Shown here: piece after piece, positions 50,911 through 59,582 of the stretch
Layout of the letters: each line of letters begins with the position of its first letter
How positions within the stretch are numbered: the stretch's first letter is position 1
NCBI RefSeq assembly: GCF_016427535.1
Contig: NZ_JAELXV010000001.1
Coordinates: forward strand, 434,001 to 498,000
DNA from: Hymenobacter sp. BT559
GTDB lineage: Bacteria; Bacteroidota; Bacteroidia; Cytophagales; Hymenobacteraceae
Direction: 5' to 3'
Length of the DNA: 64,000 bases
Made by a program: the position numbers and the translations under genes
Notes under the pieces: model-generated
Seen by the model: only the letters and a program-made list of their open reading frames with translations
What the model was told of the DNA's origin: nothing
The model's database searches: none

Positions 50911-53250
50911 ATGCCCCAATCTGTACCGGGCCTCGTGGTTGCCGCCACACTTTTCGTTTCTACCGCGGCTGTGGCCCAGCAGCGGCCCGTCCTCACCGAC
51001 CAGGACTACGCCCGCGCCGAGCGGTTTATGATTTACCACACTCAGCCGCTGGTAGATGGCACGCCCGGCCAGCCGCACTGGCTGGCAAATGACCAATTCT
51101 GGTATCGCGTGCCCACGGCCAAGGGCAGCGAATACGTGCTGGTAGACCCGGCCCGCAAGACCCGCACCGCCGCCTTCGACCACGCCAAGCTGGCCGCCGC
51201 GCTCTCCACGGCTACCGGCAAAACCTACGAGGCCAACCGTTTGCCGTATCTGGACCTCACATTTTCGCCCGATGGCAAGTCAGTAGCCTTTGCGGCCGCT
51301 GGCAAGAGCTGGCAATACGACCTAGGTAGCGGGAAGCTAAGCCCCGACGCTACACCGGCCGCCCAACCTAACTCTAACGCCCGCAACGAAGTCGAGTCGC
51401 CCAACGGCCAGCTCGCCGCCTATATTAAGGACTACAACCTGTGGGTGCGCGACACGAAAACTGGCCAGAGCACCCAACTCACCACCGACGGCGTGAAGGA
51501 CTACGGCTACGCCACCGATAACGCTGGCTGGACCCATAGCGACGCGCCGGTGCTACGCTGGTCGCCCGACTCGCGCAAAATTGCCACCTTCCGACAAGAC
51601 CAGCGCAAGGTAGGCGACATGTACCTCGTGACCACCAACGTTGGCCACCCCAAGCTCGAAGCCTGGAAATACCCACTGCCAGGCGACAAAGACATCGCCA
51701 TGATAGAGCGGGTAATCGTGGAAGTGAACAGCCCGAAAGTGGTGCGCCTGCAAGTGGCACCCGACCCGCACCGCGGCTCGCTCTCGGACGATATTTCGAG
51801 CAGCGGCACCTTCGACGACGTGGATTGGAGCCCCGACGCTAGCCAGCTAGCCTTCGTTTCGACCTCGCGCGACCACAAGCAGGAGAAGCTGCGTGTGGCC
51901 GACGCCGCCACCGGCGCGGTGCGTGAGGTGTTCGAAGAAACCGTATCCACGCAGTACGAATCGGGTCAGCGCGCCATCAACTGGCGCTATCTGCCCAAGG
52001 CCAAAGAAGTTATTTGGTACTCGGAGCGCGACAACTGGGGCCACCTCTACCTCTACGACGCCGGCAGCGGCAAGGTGAAGCGCCAGATTACGAAGGGCAA
52101 TTTCGTGGTGACGCAGCTGCTGCAAGTAGACGAGGTCAAGCGCCAGCTCTACTTCCTGGCCGATGGCCGCGAGCCCGGCAACCCCTACTTCGCGCACCTC
52201 TACCGCATCGGGCTCGATGGCAAGGGGCTAACCCTGCTCACGCCCGAAGCCGGCAACCACCAAGTGGCGCTAGCGCCCTCAGGCCGCTACTTCGTGGACA
52301 CCTACTCGCAGCCCGACAAACCGGGCGCCACGGTACTGCGCGGAGCCGATGGCAAGCTGATTTCGACCCTAGAGAAAACCGATATTTCGCGCCTCACCGC
52401 CACCGGCTGGAAGGCGCCCACGCCCATCACGGTGAAAGCCCAGGATGGCAAAGACGACCTCTACGGCCTCATGTTCACGCCCACGGTGCTGGACCCGGCC
52501 AAGAAGTACCCCATTATCAACTACATCTACCCCGGTCCGCAGGGTGGGGGTGTGGGCAACTGGTCGTTTTCGGCCGCCCGCAACGACAACCAAGCACTGG
52601 CTGAGCTGGGCTTCGTGGTGGTCGTGATTGAGGGTAGCTGCAACCCGCTGCGCAGCAAGAGCTACCATGATGCCTGCTACGGCAACATGGCCGAAAACAC
52701 CCTAGGTGACCAAGTGAGCGGCATGCGGCAGCTTGCGAAGAAATACCCTTACATCGACCTGGAGCGGGCTGGTATTTGGGGCCACTCGGGCGGCGGCTAC
52801 GCCACGGCGGCGGCCATGTTCCGCTACCCCGATTTCTTTAAAGTCGGCATCTCGGAATCGGGTAACCACGAAAACCGCAACTACGAAGACGACTGGGCCG
52901 AGCGCTACATTGGCCTGCTCAAAAATAACCCCGACGGCACCACTAATTACGACAACCAGGCCAACGCCACCTTTGCCAAGAATCTCAAAGGCAAGCTGAT
53001 GCTGGCTCACGGCCTCATGGACGACAATGTGCCGCCCTACAACACCTGGCTGGTAGTAGAGGCCCTCACCAAAGCCAACAAGAGCTACGACCTGGTAGTA
53101 TTCCCCAATGCCCACCACGGTTTCGCTCAGTACTCACCCTATATGATGCGCCGCCGCTGGGACTATTTCGTGCAACATCTGGCCGGCGCCCAGCCGCCTC
53201 ACGACTACCAGATGCAGCCCACGCCCGACCCACGCAACGCAGTGCAGTAG
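50911..53250 (+). CDS. Exported S9 peptidase, dipeptidyl-peptidase IV type
   Basis: A 779-residue enzyme. Signal peptide about 1-22 (ATLFVSTAAVAQ). Residues 90-480 form the DPP IV N-terminal beta-propeller (LTFSPDGKSVAFA, VDWSPDASQLAFVS). The C-terminal alpha/beta domain holds the catalytic triad: S626 in WGHSGGGYAT, Asp in GLMDDNVPP and His in PNAHHGF (735-736). DPP IV removes X-Pro or X-Ala dipeptides from N-termini. It is a second or third exported peptidase in this run. An imperfect promoter TACCTTTC lies 45 bases upstream. Confidence 0.92.
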   Translation: MPQSVPGLVVAATLFVSTAAVAQQRPVLTDQDYARAERFMIYHTQPLVDGTPGQPHWLANDQFWYRVPTAKGSEYVLVDPARKTRTAAFDHAKLAAALSTATGKTYEANRLPYLDLTFSPDGKSVAFAAAGKSWQYDLGSGKLSPDATPAAQPNSNARNEVESPNGQLAAYIKDYNLWVRDTKTGQSTQLTTDGVKDYGYATDNAGWTHSDAPVLRWSPDSRKIATFRQDQRKVGDMYLVTTNVGHPKLEAWKYPLPGDKDIAMIERVIVEVNSPKVVRLQVAPDPHRGSLSDDISSSGTFDDVDWSPDASQLAFVSTSRDHKQEKLRVADAATGAVREVFEETVSTQYESGQRAINWRYLPKAKEVIWYSERDNWGHLYLYDAGSGKVKRQITKGNFVVTQLLQVDEVKRQLYFLADGREPGNPYFAHLYRIGLDGKGLTLLTPEAGNHQVALAPSGRYFVDTYSQPDKPGATVLRGADGKLISTLEKTDISRLTATGWKAPTPITVKAQDGKDDLYGLMFTPTVLDPAKKYPIINYIYPGPQGGGVGNWSFSAARNDNQALAELGFVVVVIEGSCNPLRSKSYHDACYGNMAENTLGDQVSGMRQLAKKYPYIDLERAGIWGHSGGGYATAAAMFRYPDFFKVGISESGNHENRNYEDDWAERYIGLLKNNPDGTTNYDNQANATFAKNLKGKLMLAHGLMDDNVPPYNTWLVVEALTKANKSYDLVVFPNAHHGFAQYSPYMMRRRWDYFVQHLAGAQPPHDYQMQPTPDPRNAVQ

Positions 53251-53258
53251 ATTCTATC

Positions 53259-53352
53259 TGTCATTGCGAGCGCAGCGAAGCAATCGCACCAGAGCGGTAC
53301 CTAGGAGGTGCGGTTCAACAGGTGCGATTGCTTCGCTACGCTCGCAATGACA
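53259..53352. repeat. Intergenic inverted repeat, GCAATCGCACC type, 32-bp arms
   Basis: Arms 53259-53290 and 53321-53352 are reverse complements with one mismatch. The loop holds a CCTAGG. It overlaps the first codons of the longest penicillin-acylase frame, which argues for the downstream start. Confidence 0.93.
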
Positions 53353-53379
53353 AACGTCTTTTTAGTATCCTGGCACACC

Positions 53380-55848
53380 ATGCTCCACTGGATTAAAGCC
53401 CTGCTCGCCCTCGCCGCCACTGTAGCGCTGACCTGGGCGCTGAATACCAAGCACGGCAACCTGCCGCCCTTCGGTAAGCTGCTGAGCCCATTCCGGGGCT
53501 TTTGGCAAAACGGTGAAGCGGCCGATGCATTCGCCGCGCCCCAAACGCTACAGCTGCCAGGCCTGCAAGCGCCCGTGCAGGTGCGCTACGACGACAAGCG
53601 GGTGCCGCACGTATTCGCCCAAGACGACCACGACCTGTACTACGCTCAGGGCTACCTCACGGCGCAGGACCGGCTGTGGCAGATGGACTTTATCACGCAC
53701 GTAGCCGCCGGCCGGTTGGCCGAAATAGTAGGGCCGGGCCGCCTCGAAACCGACCGGTTTTTCCGGCGCATGGGCCTAGCTTATGGGGCGCGCAAGTCGC
53801 TCGATTCGGCCATGACTGACCCAGTGAGCCGCTTGGTACTGACGTCGTACTCTGATGGGGTGAATGCTTATATCAAGACGCTTACCCCGAAAACAATGCC
53901 CTTCGAGTACAAGCTGCTCGACTACGCGCCTGAGCCCTGGGAGCCGTTGAAGTGTGCGTTGATTTTGAAGTACATGGCTTTCGATTTGAGCGGCCGCTCC
54001 GACGACCTGCGCATGAGCAATGCGCTGGCCAAATACGGCCCGGCCGTGGTTAAAGACCTGTTTCCCGACTACCCGGTGCAGGAAGACCCCATTGTGCCCG
54101 TGGGCACGCCGCTCGACTTTACGCCGCTGCCGGTGCCGGCCACGCCGCCTGGCTTCGCGGCGGCCATGTCAGGCCTGGTGCCGCAGCACGAGCCCGACCC
54201 CGAACTGGGTTCCAACAACTTCGCAGTGAGCGGAGCCAAGTCGGCCACCGGCTATCCGCTGCTGGCCAATGACCCGCACTTGCAGCTCAATTTGCCCAGC
54301 ATCTGGTATCAGGTGCAGCTGGCCGCACCCGGCGTCAACGTGTACGGCGTGAGTATTCCGGGCGTGCCGTTTGCCATTATCGGTTTCAACGAGCAAGTAG
54401 CTTGGGGCGTCACCAATGTGGCCGCCGACGTGGTGGACTGGTACCAACTGAAGTTCAAGGATAATACCCGGCGCGAGTACTGGCATGATGGCCGCTGGAA
54501 ACCAGTGCGCCGGGTGGTGGAGCGCATCAAGGTGCGCGGCCAGCCCGACCGCCTCGATACGGTGCTCTACACCCACCATGGTCCCATCGTGTACGACAAG
54601 CCAGAAAAGCCCTTTTTACCAGGCCAGGTGCCCGTGGCTCATGCCATGCGCTGGACTGCGCACGATGCGGCCAACGAGTTTCAGACCTTCTACCGCCTCA
54701 ACCGCGCCCGCAATTATCAGGACTACACAACGGCGCTCAGTACTTACGGCACACCCGCTCAGAACTTTATTTTCGCCAGTGCCGACAAGGACATCGCCAT
54801 CTGGCCCAACGGTCGCTTCCCGCTGAAGTGGCGCGACCAGGGCAAGTTTATCCTCGACGGCACCGACCCGGCCTACGACTGGCAGGGCTGGATTCCGGCT
54901 GCCCAAAACCCGCACGTAAAGAATCCGCCGCGTCAGTTTGTGTCGTCGGCCAACCAGTTTTCAACCGGCCCCGACTACCCGTACTACCTGAACTGGAACT
55001 ACGGCGATGGCACCTACGACCGCTCGCACCGCATCAATACGCGGCTGGCGCGCATGACGCAGGCCACGCCCGACAGCCTGCGGGTGCTCCAAAATGACAA
55101 CCTCAACCTCACGGCTCAGTTGCTGATGCCACGCTTGTTGGAGCTGGCCGCTGGCCCCACCAACGGCGACACGCTAGTAGCTGCCGCCTCGCCCGAGGCC
55201 CAGGTGCTAGCCGAAATGCGCCGGTGGAACTACCAGTACAATGCCGATGCGCTAGCGCCCAGCGTGTACGACCTTTGGTACAATGACTTAGTAAGGCGTA
55301 TTTGGGGCGATGACTTCGGGGCGAAAGCCACGGGCCTGGAAATGCGTTACCCCGCCCGCGACCGCACCAAACAGTTGTTACTGCACGAGGAAAACAGCCC
55401 TTGGATAGACGACCGCCGCACCCCGCAGCGCGAAACCCTGCCGCAGTTGGTGCGCCGCAGCCTGCGCTTCGCTACCGACTCGCTCACCCGCAAATACGGC
55501 ACCCTAGGTCCTAAATGGGCATGGAAAAACCAGAAAAGCACCGACATCCTGCATATTCTCCAGCTACCTGGCTTCGGCCATATGGACCTGGACTGCGGCG
55601 GCGGTGCGGGCATCGTAAATGCTACTTCCGAGCGCAACGGTCCCTCATGGCGCATGGTGGTGGCCCTAGGGCCACAGGTACGTGCCTACGGCGTTTTTCC
55701 GGGCGGCCAAAGCGGCAACCCTGGCTCGGCGGCCTACGACGACATGCTCGAAACCTGGCGCGTGGGCCAGCTCAACGAGCTGGTATTTCTGCGTTCGGCC
55801 ACCGAGGCCAACCCGCGTGTACGGGGTAGCTGGACGTTGGCGAAGTAG
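53380..55848 (+). CDS. Penicillin acylase family protein
   Basis: An 822-residue Ntn-hydrolase precursor. A signal or anchor helix (WIKALLALAATVALTWAL) is at the N-terminus. The alpha-chain region has VRYDDKRVPHVFAQDDHDLYY and AQGYLTAQDRLWQMDF, the standard start. Self-cleavage should occur before S278 in LGSNNFAVSG, which becomes the N-terminal nucleophile of the beta chain. Later, FVSSANQF and PYYLNWNYGDGTYDRSHRI are conserved segments. Natural substrates of this family are acyl-homoserine lactones, acylated amino acids or peptides; here unknown. The start at 53380 avoids the inverted repeat that makes up the upstream 24 codons. Confidence 0.9.
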   Translation: MLHWIKALLALAATVALTWALNTKHGNLPPFGKLLSPFRGFWQNGEAADAFAAPQTLQLPGLQAPVQVRYDDKRVPHVFAQDDHDLYYAQGYLTAQDRLWQMDFITHVAAGRLAEIVGPGRLETDRFFRRMGLAYGARKSLDSAMTDPVSRLVLTSYSDGVNAYIKTLTPKTMPFEYKLLDYAPEPWEPLKCALILKYMAFDLSGRSDDLRMSNALAKYGPAVVKDLFPDYPVQEDPIVPVGTPLDFTPLPVPATPPGFAAAMSGLVPQHEPDPELGSNNFAVSGAKSATGYPLLANDPHLQLNLPSIWYQVQLAAPGVNVYGVSIPGVPFAIIGFNEQVAWGVTNVAADVVDWYQLKFKDNTRREYWHDGRWKPVRRVVERIKVRGQPDRLDTVLYTHHGPIVYDKPEKPFLPGQVPVAHAMRWTAHDAANEFQTFYRLNRARNYQDYTTALSTYGTPAQNFIFASADKDIAIWPNGRFPLKWRDQGKFILDGTDPAYDWQGWIPAAQNPHVKNPPRQFVSSANQFSTGPDYPYYLNWNYGDGTYDRSHRINTRLARMTQATPDSLRVLQNDNLNLTAQLLMPRLLELAAGPTNGDTLVAAASPEAQVLAEMRRWNYQYNADALAPSVYDLWYNDLVRRIWGDDFGAKATGLEMRYPARDRTKQLLLHEENSPWIDDRRTPQRETLPQLVRRSLRFATDSLTRKYGTLGPKWAWKNQKSTDILHILQLPGFGHMDLDCGGGAGIVNATSERNGPSWRMVVALGPQVRAYGVFPGGQSGNPGSAAYDDMLETWRVGQLNELVFLRSATEANPRVRGSWTLAK

Positions 55849-55883
55849 ACTGGCTTACTCAGTTGCAAACACTGAAAACTGTC

Positions 55884-55909
55884 TGTCATGCTAAGCTTGC
55901 GAAGCATCT
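55884..55909 (+). repeat. Solitary half of the GCATCTT-type inverted repeat
   Basis: TGTCATGCTAAGCTTGCGAA and six more bases match the left arm of the 25357 and 43.6-kb repeats with one change. No right arm follows; instead the next repeat begins 35 bases on. Confidence 0.75.
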
Positions 55910-55944
55910 CAATCGCTGCGTTGTTGGCGCAATCAAAAAGCGTT

Positions 55945-56040
55945 GGTCATGCAGCGCGCAGCGGAGCATCTCGCTCGCTTCGTTGCTAGCGTCAGAGATT
56001 ACTGCGCCACGCGAGATGCTCCGCTGCGCGCTGCATGACC
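55945..56040. repeat. Intergenic inverted repeat, GCATCTCGC type, perfect 30-bp arms
   Basis: Arms 55945-55974 and 56011-56040 are exact reverse complements starting GGTCATGCAGCGCGCAGCGG. Same type as 31351-31444. The right arm supplies a false upstream ATG for the following gene. Confidence 0.93.
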
Positions 56041-56067
56041 TACCTCGATGAAAATACACCTAATATC

Positions 56068-56427
56068 ATGAAGCTTTTTATCTCGATTCTGCTACTGGCT
56101 TTCCTCACGCAGCTTTTCCTGCCCTGGTGGGTTATTGCGCCGCTGTGCTTTGCCCTGGCAGCCGCACTGGGTAGCACAGGCGGCCGGGCATTCGGGGCGG
56201 GCTTTGCGGGTATCGGGCTGGGCTGGCTGCTAATGGCGGCTTGGCTCAATTTTAACAGCGCCAGCATCCTGAGCCACCGAGTGGCGCAGCTGCTGCCGCT
56301 GGGTGGCCAAGGTTGGGTGCTAGTGCTGCTCACGGCTGTGCTTGGTGGGCTGGTGGGCGGTGTGGCGGCACTGGCGGGCTGCTGGGTGCGGCAGGCGGCC
56401 GGGGTGGGGCGCGGGCGCGCGGCCTAA
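56068..56427 (+). CDS. Small multi-pass membrane protein, unknown
   Basis: A 119-residue hydrophobic protein with about four predicted helices: ISILLLAFLTQLFLPWWVIAPLC, FALAAALG, FGAGFAGIGLGWLLMAAWL and VLVLLTAVLGGLVGGVAALAG. It ends in a short basic tail (RQAAGVGRGRAA). No known domain. The start at 56068 (MKLFISILLL) is chosen because the 11 codons upstream arise from the inverted repeat. A promoter-like TAACTTTG overlaps its stop and probably serves the next gene. Confidence 0.6.
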   Translation: MKLFISILLLAFLTQLFLPWWVIAPLCFALAAALGSTGGRAFGAGFAGIGLGWLLMAAWLNFNSASILSHRVAQLLPLGGQGWVLVLLTAVLGGLVGGVAALAGCWVRQAAGVGRGRAA

Positions 56428-56432
56428 CTTTG
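56425..56432 (+). promoter_or_regulatory. Putative -7 element TAACTTTG for the M1 peptidase
   Basis: Exact consensus match overlapping the stop of the small membrane-protein gene, about 146 bases before the assumed M1 start. Confidence 0.45.
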
Positions 56433-56577
56433 TGCCGGGCTTCTTGGCCTCGCTAAAGCAGCCGTTGAGTGACCTAGGGGCGCAATGCATTGCCGTCCGT
56501 AAGCGTATGCTGGTGCCAGGCGCGAGGCATGGGGTTTCTATTGCCTTTTGCGCTTCGTTATATTCTCTTTTGACCCG

Positions 56578-58467
56578 TTGTTGAAAAAGCTTCCTTTTCT
56601 TGGCTCCGTGCTGGCCCTAGGGCTGGCCTACACCACTAGCCTGGCCCAAGCGCCGCTGCCCATGCCGCGCAACCTGCGCGCCACTTACGACCGGGGCACG
56701 CGCTCGCCCACCGGCCAGCCGGGCCCCAAGTACTGGCAAAACACGGCCGACTATACCATTAAGGTCAACTTCGACCCCGGCACGCGGTTGGTAGCGGGCA
56801 CTGTCAATATTGCCTACCAAAACAATAGTCCCGATTCGCTACGCCAGCTATGGTTTAAGCTTTACCCCAATATCTACCAGAAGGGTGCCCCGCGCTCGGG
56901 CAAGTTTGCACCCGAAGACCTGAGCGATGGCGTTAAAATCGCGCAGCTTAGCATTAATGACCAAGCGCTGGATGTGAGCCAGTTGGCCATCGATAATACC
57001 AACATGAAGGTAGCATTGCCGCGCGCCCTAGGTACCCGGCAGGCGGCTCAAGTATCCATTACGTATTCGTACACGCTCAACAAGGGCTCGCACCAGCGCA
57101 CGGGTGAGGTCGAGCCGGGGGCGGCGTTTGTGGCGTACTTCTTCCCGCGCATTGCGGTGTATGATGACATCGATGGTTGGAACCGCATTCCGTACACCGG
57201 CGGGCCGGAGATGTATAATGACTTCTGCCACTTCGCGGTCGATATCACGGTGCCGCGCAACTTCCTGGTTTGGGCCACCGGTGACCTGACTAATGCCGAC
57301 CAGGTGCTCACCAAAAAGTACCTAACCCGCCTGCGCACCGCCGAGAAGAAGGATGGCTTTACGACTATCATCGACAGCACCGAGGCGCGGCGACATGATG
57401 CCACGGCGCCCAACGCGCAAAACACGTGGCACTTCGACGCCCGCGACGTGACGGACTTCGTCTTTGCTACCGCCGACCACTACGTGTGGGACGCCAGCAG
57501 CCTCGTGGTAGACCCCGCCACCAAGCGCCGCACCCGCGTCGATGCCGTGTACAATGCCAAGCACGAAGACTTTCGGGAAGTAGCCAAGTTTGGGCGCCGC
57601 ACAGTGGAGGCCATGAGCTACACCTTCCCCAAGTGGCCGTTTCCCTACTCGCACGAAACGGTGTTCGACGGCCTCGACCAGATGGAGTACCCCATGATGG
57701 TGAACGACAACCCCACTAGCACCCGCGAGGACGCCATCACGCTCACCGACCATGAGATTTTTCACACGATGTTCCCGTTTTACATGGGCATCAACGAAAC
57801 CAAGTACGGCTGGATGGACGAAGGCTGGGCCACCATCGGCGAGTGGCTGATTTCACCCCTCATCGACCCCAAGCTAGTTGATGACTACGGCATGGTGCCC
57901 TACGCCCGCGCCGCCGCTACGGAGGACGACCTGCCCATCGTGACCCTGACCACGCAGCAAACTGGCACGCCGTTCTTCCTCAACTCGTATCCCAAGCCCG
58001 GCCTAGGGTACTTGTACGTCAAAGATTTGCTCGGCGACGAGCTGTTTACCAAGGCACTGCATACCTACATCCGCACCTGGCACGGCAAGCACCCGATGCC
58101 CTACGACTTCTTCTACTCGATGAATGCCGGAGCAGGTCAAAATCTCGATTGGTTTTGGCAGCGTTGGTTTTTCGACGGCGGCTACCCCGACCTAGGTATC
58201 ACGAGTGTGACCTCGGCCACCGGCAGCACTGCTGGCGAAATAGTGGTCACGGCCAAGGGCAGCAAGCCTGTGCCGGTAGACCTCACCGTGACTTTTGCCG
58301 ACGGTAGCACTGAGAAGCTGCACCGTACCATCGCGGTGTGGCAGAGCGGCGCTACTAGCGTAAAAGTCCCCGTGGCTGGTCGCAAAGCTATCAGCAAAGT
58401 GGCCCTAGGTAGCCTCTACGTGCCCGATAGCTACCCTGCCGATAATGCGTGGGCGGCTTCGCAGTAA
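56578..58467 (+). CDS. Exported M1 family metallopeptidase, TTG start
   Basis: About 629 residues. Signal peptide LKKLPFLGSVLALGLAYTTSLAQ at the N-terminus. The M1 N-terminal domain begins about residue 40 (YWQNTADYTIKVNFDPGT). GLDQMEYPMMVN stands for the GAMEN motif; the zinc site is DHEIFHTMFPF (HEIFH) with Glu in YGWMDEGWATI. The C-terminal part ends in beta-rich sequence. No ATG is in reach of the signal peptide, so TTG at 56578 or 56581 is likely the start; a TTG at 56548 is also possible. Shares active-site layout with the partial M1 gene at 1-1866. Last of the peptidase run. Confidence 0.88.
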   Translation: MLKKLPFLGSVLALGLAYTTSLAQAPLPMPRNLRATYDRGTRSPTGQPGPKYWQNTADYTIKVNFDPGTRLVAGTVNIAYQNNSPDSLRQLWFKLYPNIYQKGAPRSGKFAPEDLSDGVKIAQLSINDQALDVSQLAIDNTNMKVALPRALGTRQAAQVSITYSYTLNKGSHQRTGEVEPGAAFVAYFFPRIAVYDDIDGWNRIPYTGGPEMYNDFCHFAVDITVPRNFLVWATGDLTNADQVLTKKYLTRLRTAEKKDGFTTIIDSTEARRHDATAPNAQNTWHFDARDVTDFVFATADHYVWDASSLVVDPATKRRTRVDAVYNAKHEDFREVAKFGRRTVEAMSYTFPKWPFPYSHETVFDGLDQMEYPMMVNDNPTSTREDAITLTDHEIFHTMFPFYMGINETKYGWMDEGWATIGEWLISPLIDPKLVDDYGMVPYARAAATEDDLPIVTLTTQQTGTPFFLNSYPKPGLGYLYVKDLLGDELFTKALHTYIRTWHGKHPMPYDFFYSMNAGAGQNLDWFWQRWFFDGGYPDLGITSVTSATGSTAGEIVVTAKGSKPVPVDLTVTFADGSTEKLHRTIAVWQSGATSVKVPVAGRKAISKVALGSLYVPDSYPADNAWAASQ

Positions 58468-58485
58468 GCCTACATTATCGCTGCT

Positions 58486-59556
58486 ATGCTACAGCCGTTG
58501 TTCGAGTTTCGCTCTACCACCCGGCCCTGGCACTTCCCAATATTGGCCGGGTTGAGCGTGGGCCTGCCGCTGCTGGCGGGCCACTGGGCCGGTAACCTGG
58601 CCGGTGGCAAACTGGCCTCGCTGGCTGGCCTGGTCATCTTGTACACCAACTATGAGGCTGGGCTGCTGCCCCGCATGTTGACCCTGATGACCTGCTCATT
58701 TGGCATTTTGGTGTCGTTTGCGGTTGGGTTGCTGTGCGGGGGGCATCCATTGCTGATGGCAGGCGGCCTAGGCGTCTTTGCCGCAGTGCTGCACGTGGTT
58801 ATCTATTACCTAAAGCTGTACCGCCCGCCGGGTAATTTCTTCTTTATTATGATTGCTTCGGTAGCGGCCTGCTTACCGTATGAACTAGCGAGCCTGCCCG
58901 CCCGCGTCGGCTATGTGGCGCTGGGCACCATGCTGGCCTGCGGGCTAGGGCTATTATATAGCCTGCTAGCGCTGCGCAGCCAGGCTCCGGCTTCCGTAGT
59001 TGCTGCGCTGCCCAAAGGTCGGGTAGTCAATCTAGTGGAGGCGCTCACGTTTGGTGGCTTCGTGGGGCTGTCGCTGCTGCTAGCTTCCTGGCTGCACCTC
59101 GACACGCCCTACTGGGTGCCCGTGTCGTGCATGGCCGTTATGCAGGGTGTAAGCACTGTACATGTGTGGCAGCGCGGCGCGCAGCGAGTACTCGGGACTC
59201 TGGTGGGGTTGGGGCTAGCCTGGGCGGTGTTGCAATTGCACCCGTCGTTGCTCAGCATCGGGGTGGCTATTGTGGGGCTGCAAATTGTGGTCGAAGTATT
59301 TATCGTGCGCAACTATGCCGTGGCGGTGGTATTCCTCACGGTGCTTACCATCTTCCTGGCCGAGTCGGATGCCGCACTCCTACATGATTCCAACGGCTTG
59401 TTGCGTGCGCGGGGCCTCGACATACTGCTCGGCAGTGCCCTAGGTGCCGTAGGCGGCTGGGTGCTCTACCACGAGCGCCTACACGCATTGGCCGCCCGGC
59501 AGGCGCGGCGCACCCGCATGTTGCTGGGCCGGCAGCGCAAGCGCACAGCCTCCTAA
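58486..59556 (+). CDS. FUSC family inner-membrane transporter-like protein
   Basis: A 356-residue membrane protein with about ten helices in two repeats. ILAGLSVGLPLLAGHWAGN and SLAGLVILYTNYE begin the first, and the second has HLDTPYWVPVSCMAVMQGVS with VHVWQRGAQRVLGTLVGLGLAW, the FUSC_2 / aromatic-acid-exporter signature. These proteins usually pair with membrane-fusion partners to export aromatic acids; none is adjacent. The start follows the M1 gene stop by 18 bases, so co-transcription is possible. Confidence 0.85.
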   Translation: MLQPLFEFRSTTRPWHFPILAGLSVGLPLLAGHWAGNLAGGKLASLAGLVILYTNYEAGLLPRMLTLMTCSFGILVSFAVGLLCGGHPLLMAGGLGVFAAVLHVVIYYLKLYRPPGNFFFIMIASVAACLPYELASLPARVGYVALGTMLACGLGLLYSLLALRSQAPASVVAALPKGRVVNLVEALTFGGFVGLSLLLASWLHLDTPYWVPVSCMAVMQGVSTVHVWQRGAQRVLGTLVGLGLAWAVLQLHPSLLSIGVAIVGLQIVVEVFIVRNYAVAVVFLTVLTIFLAESDAALLHDSNGLLRARGLDILLGSALGAVGGWVLYHERLHALAARQARRTRMLLGRQRKRTAS

Positions 59557-59582
59557 ATGCTAGAAGTGGCGCGTAGGCTGCG

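Noticed and set aside
56035..56067. Upstream ATG of the small membrane-protein gene
   Set aside because: It lies in the right arm of an inverted repeat and adds 11 non-hydrophobic residues before a good signal-like start.
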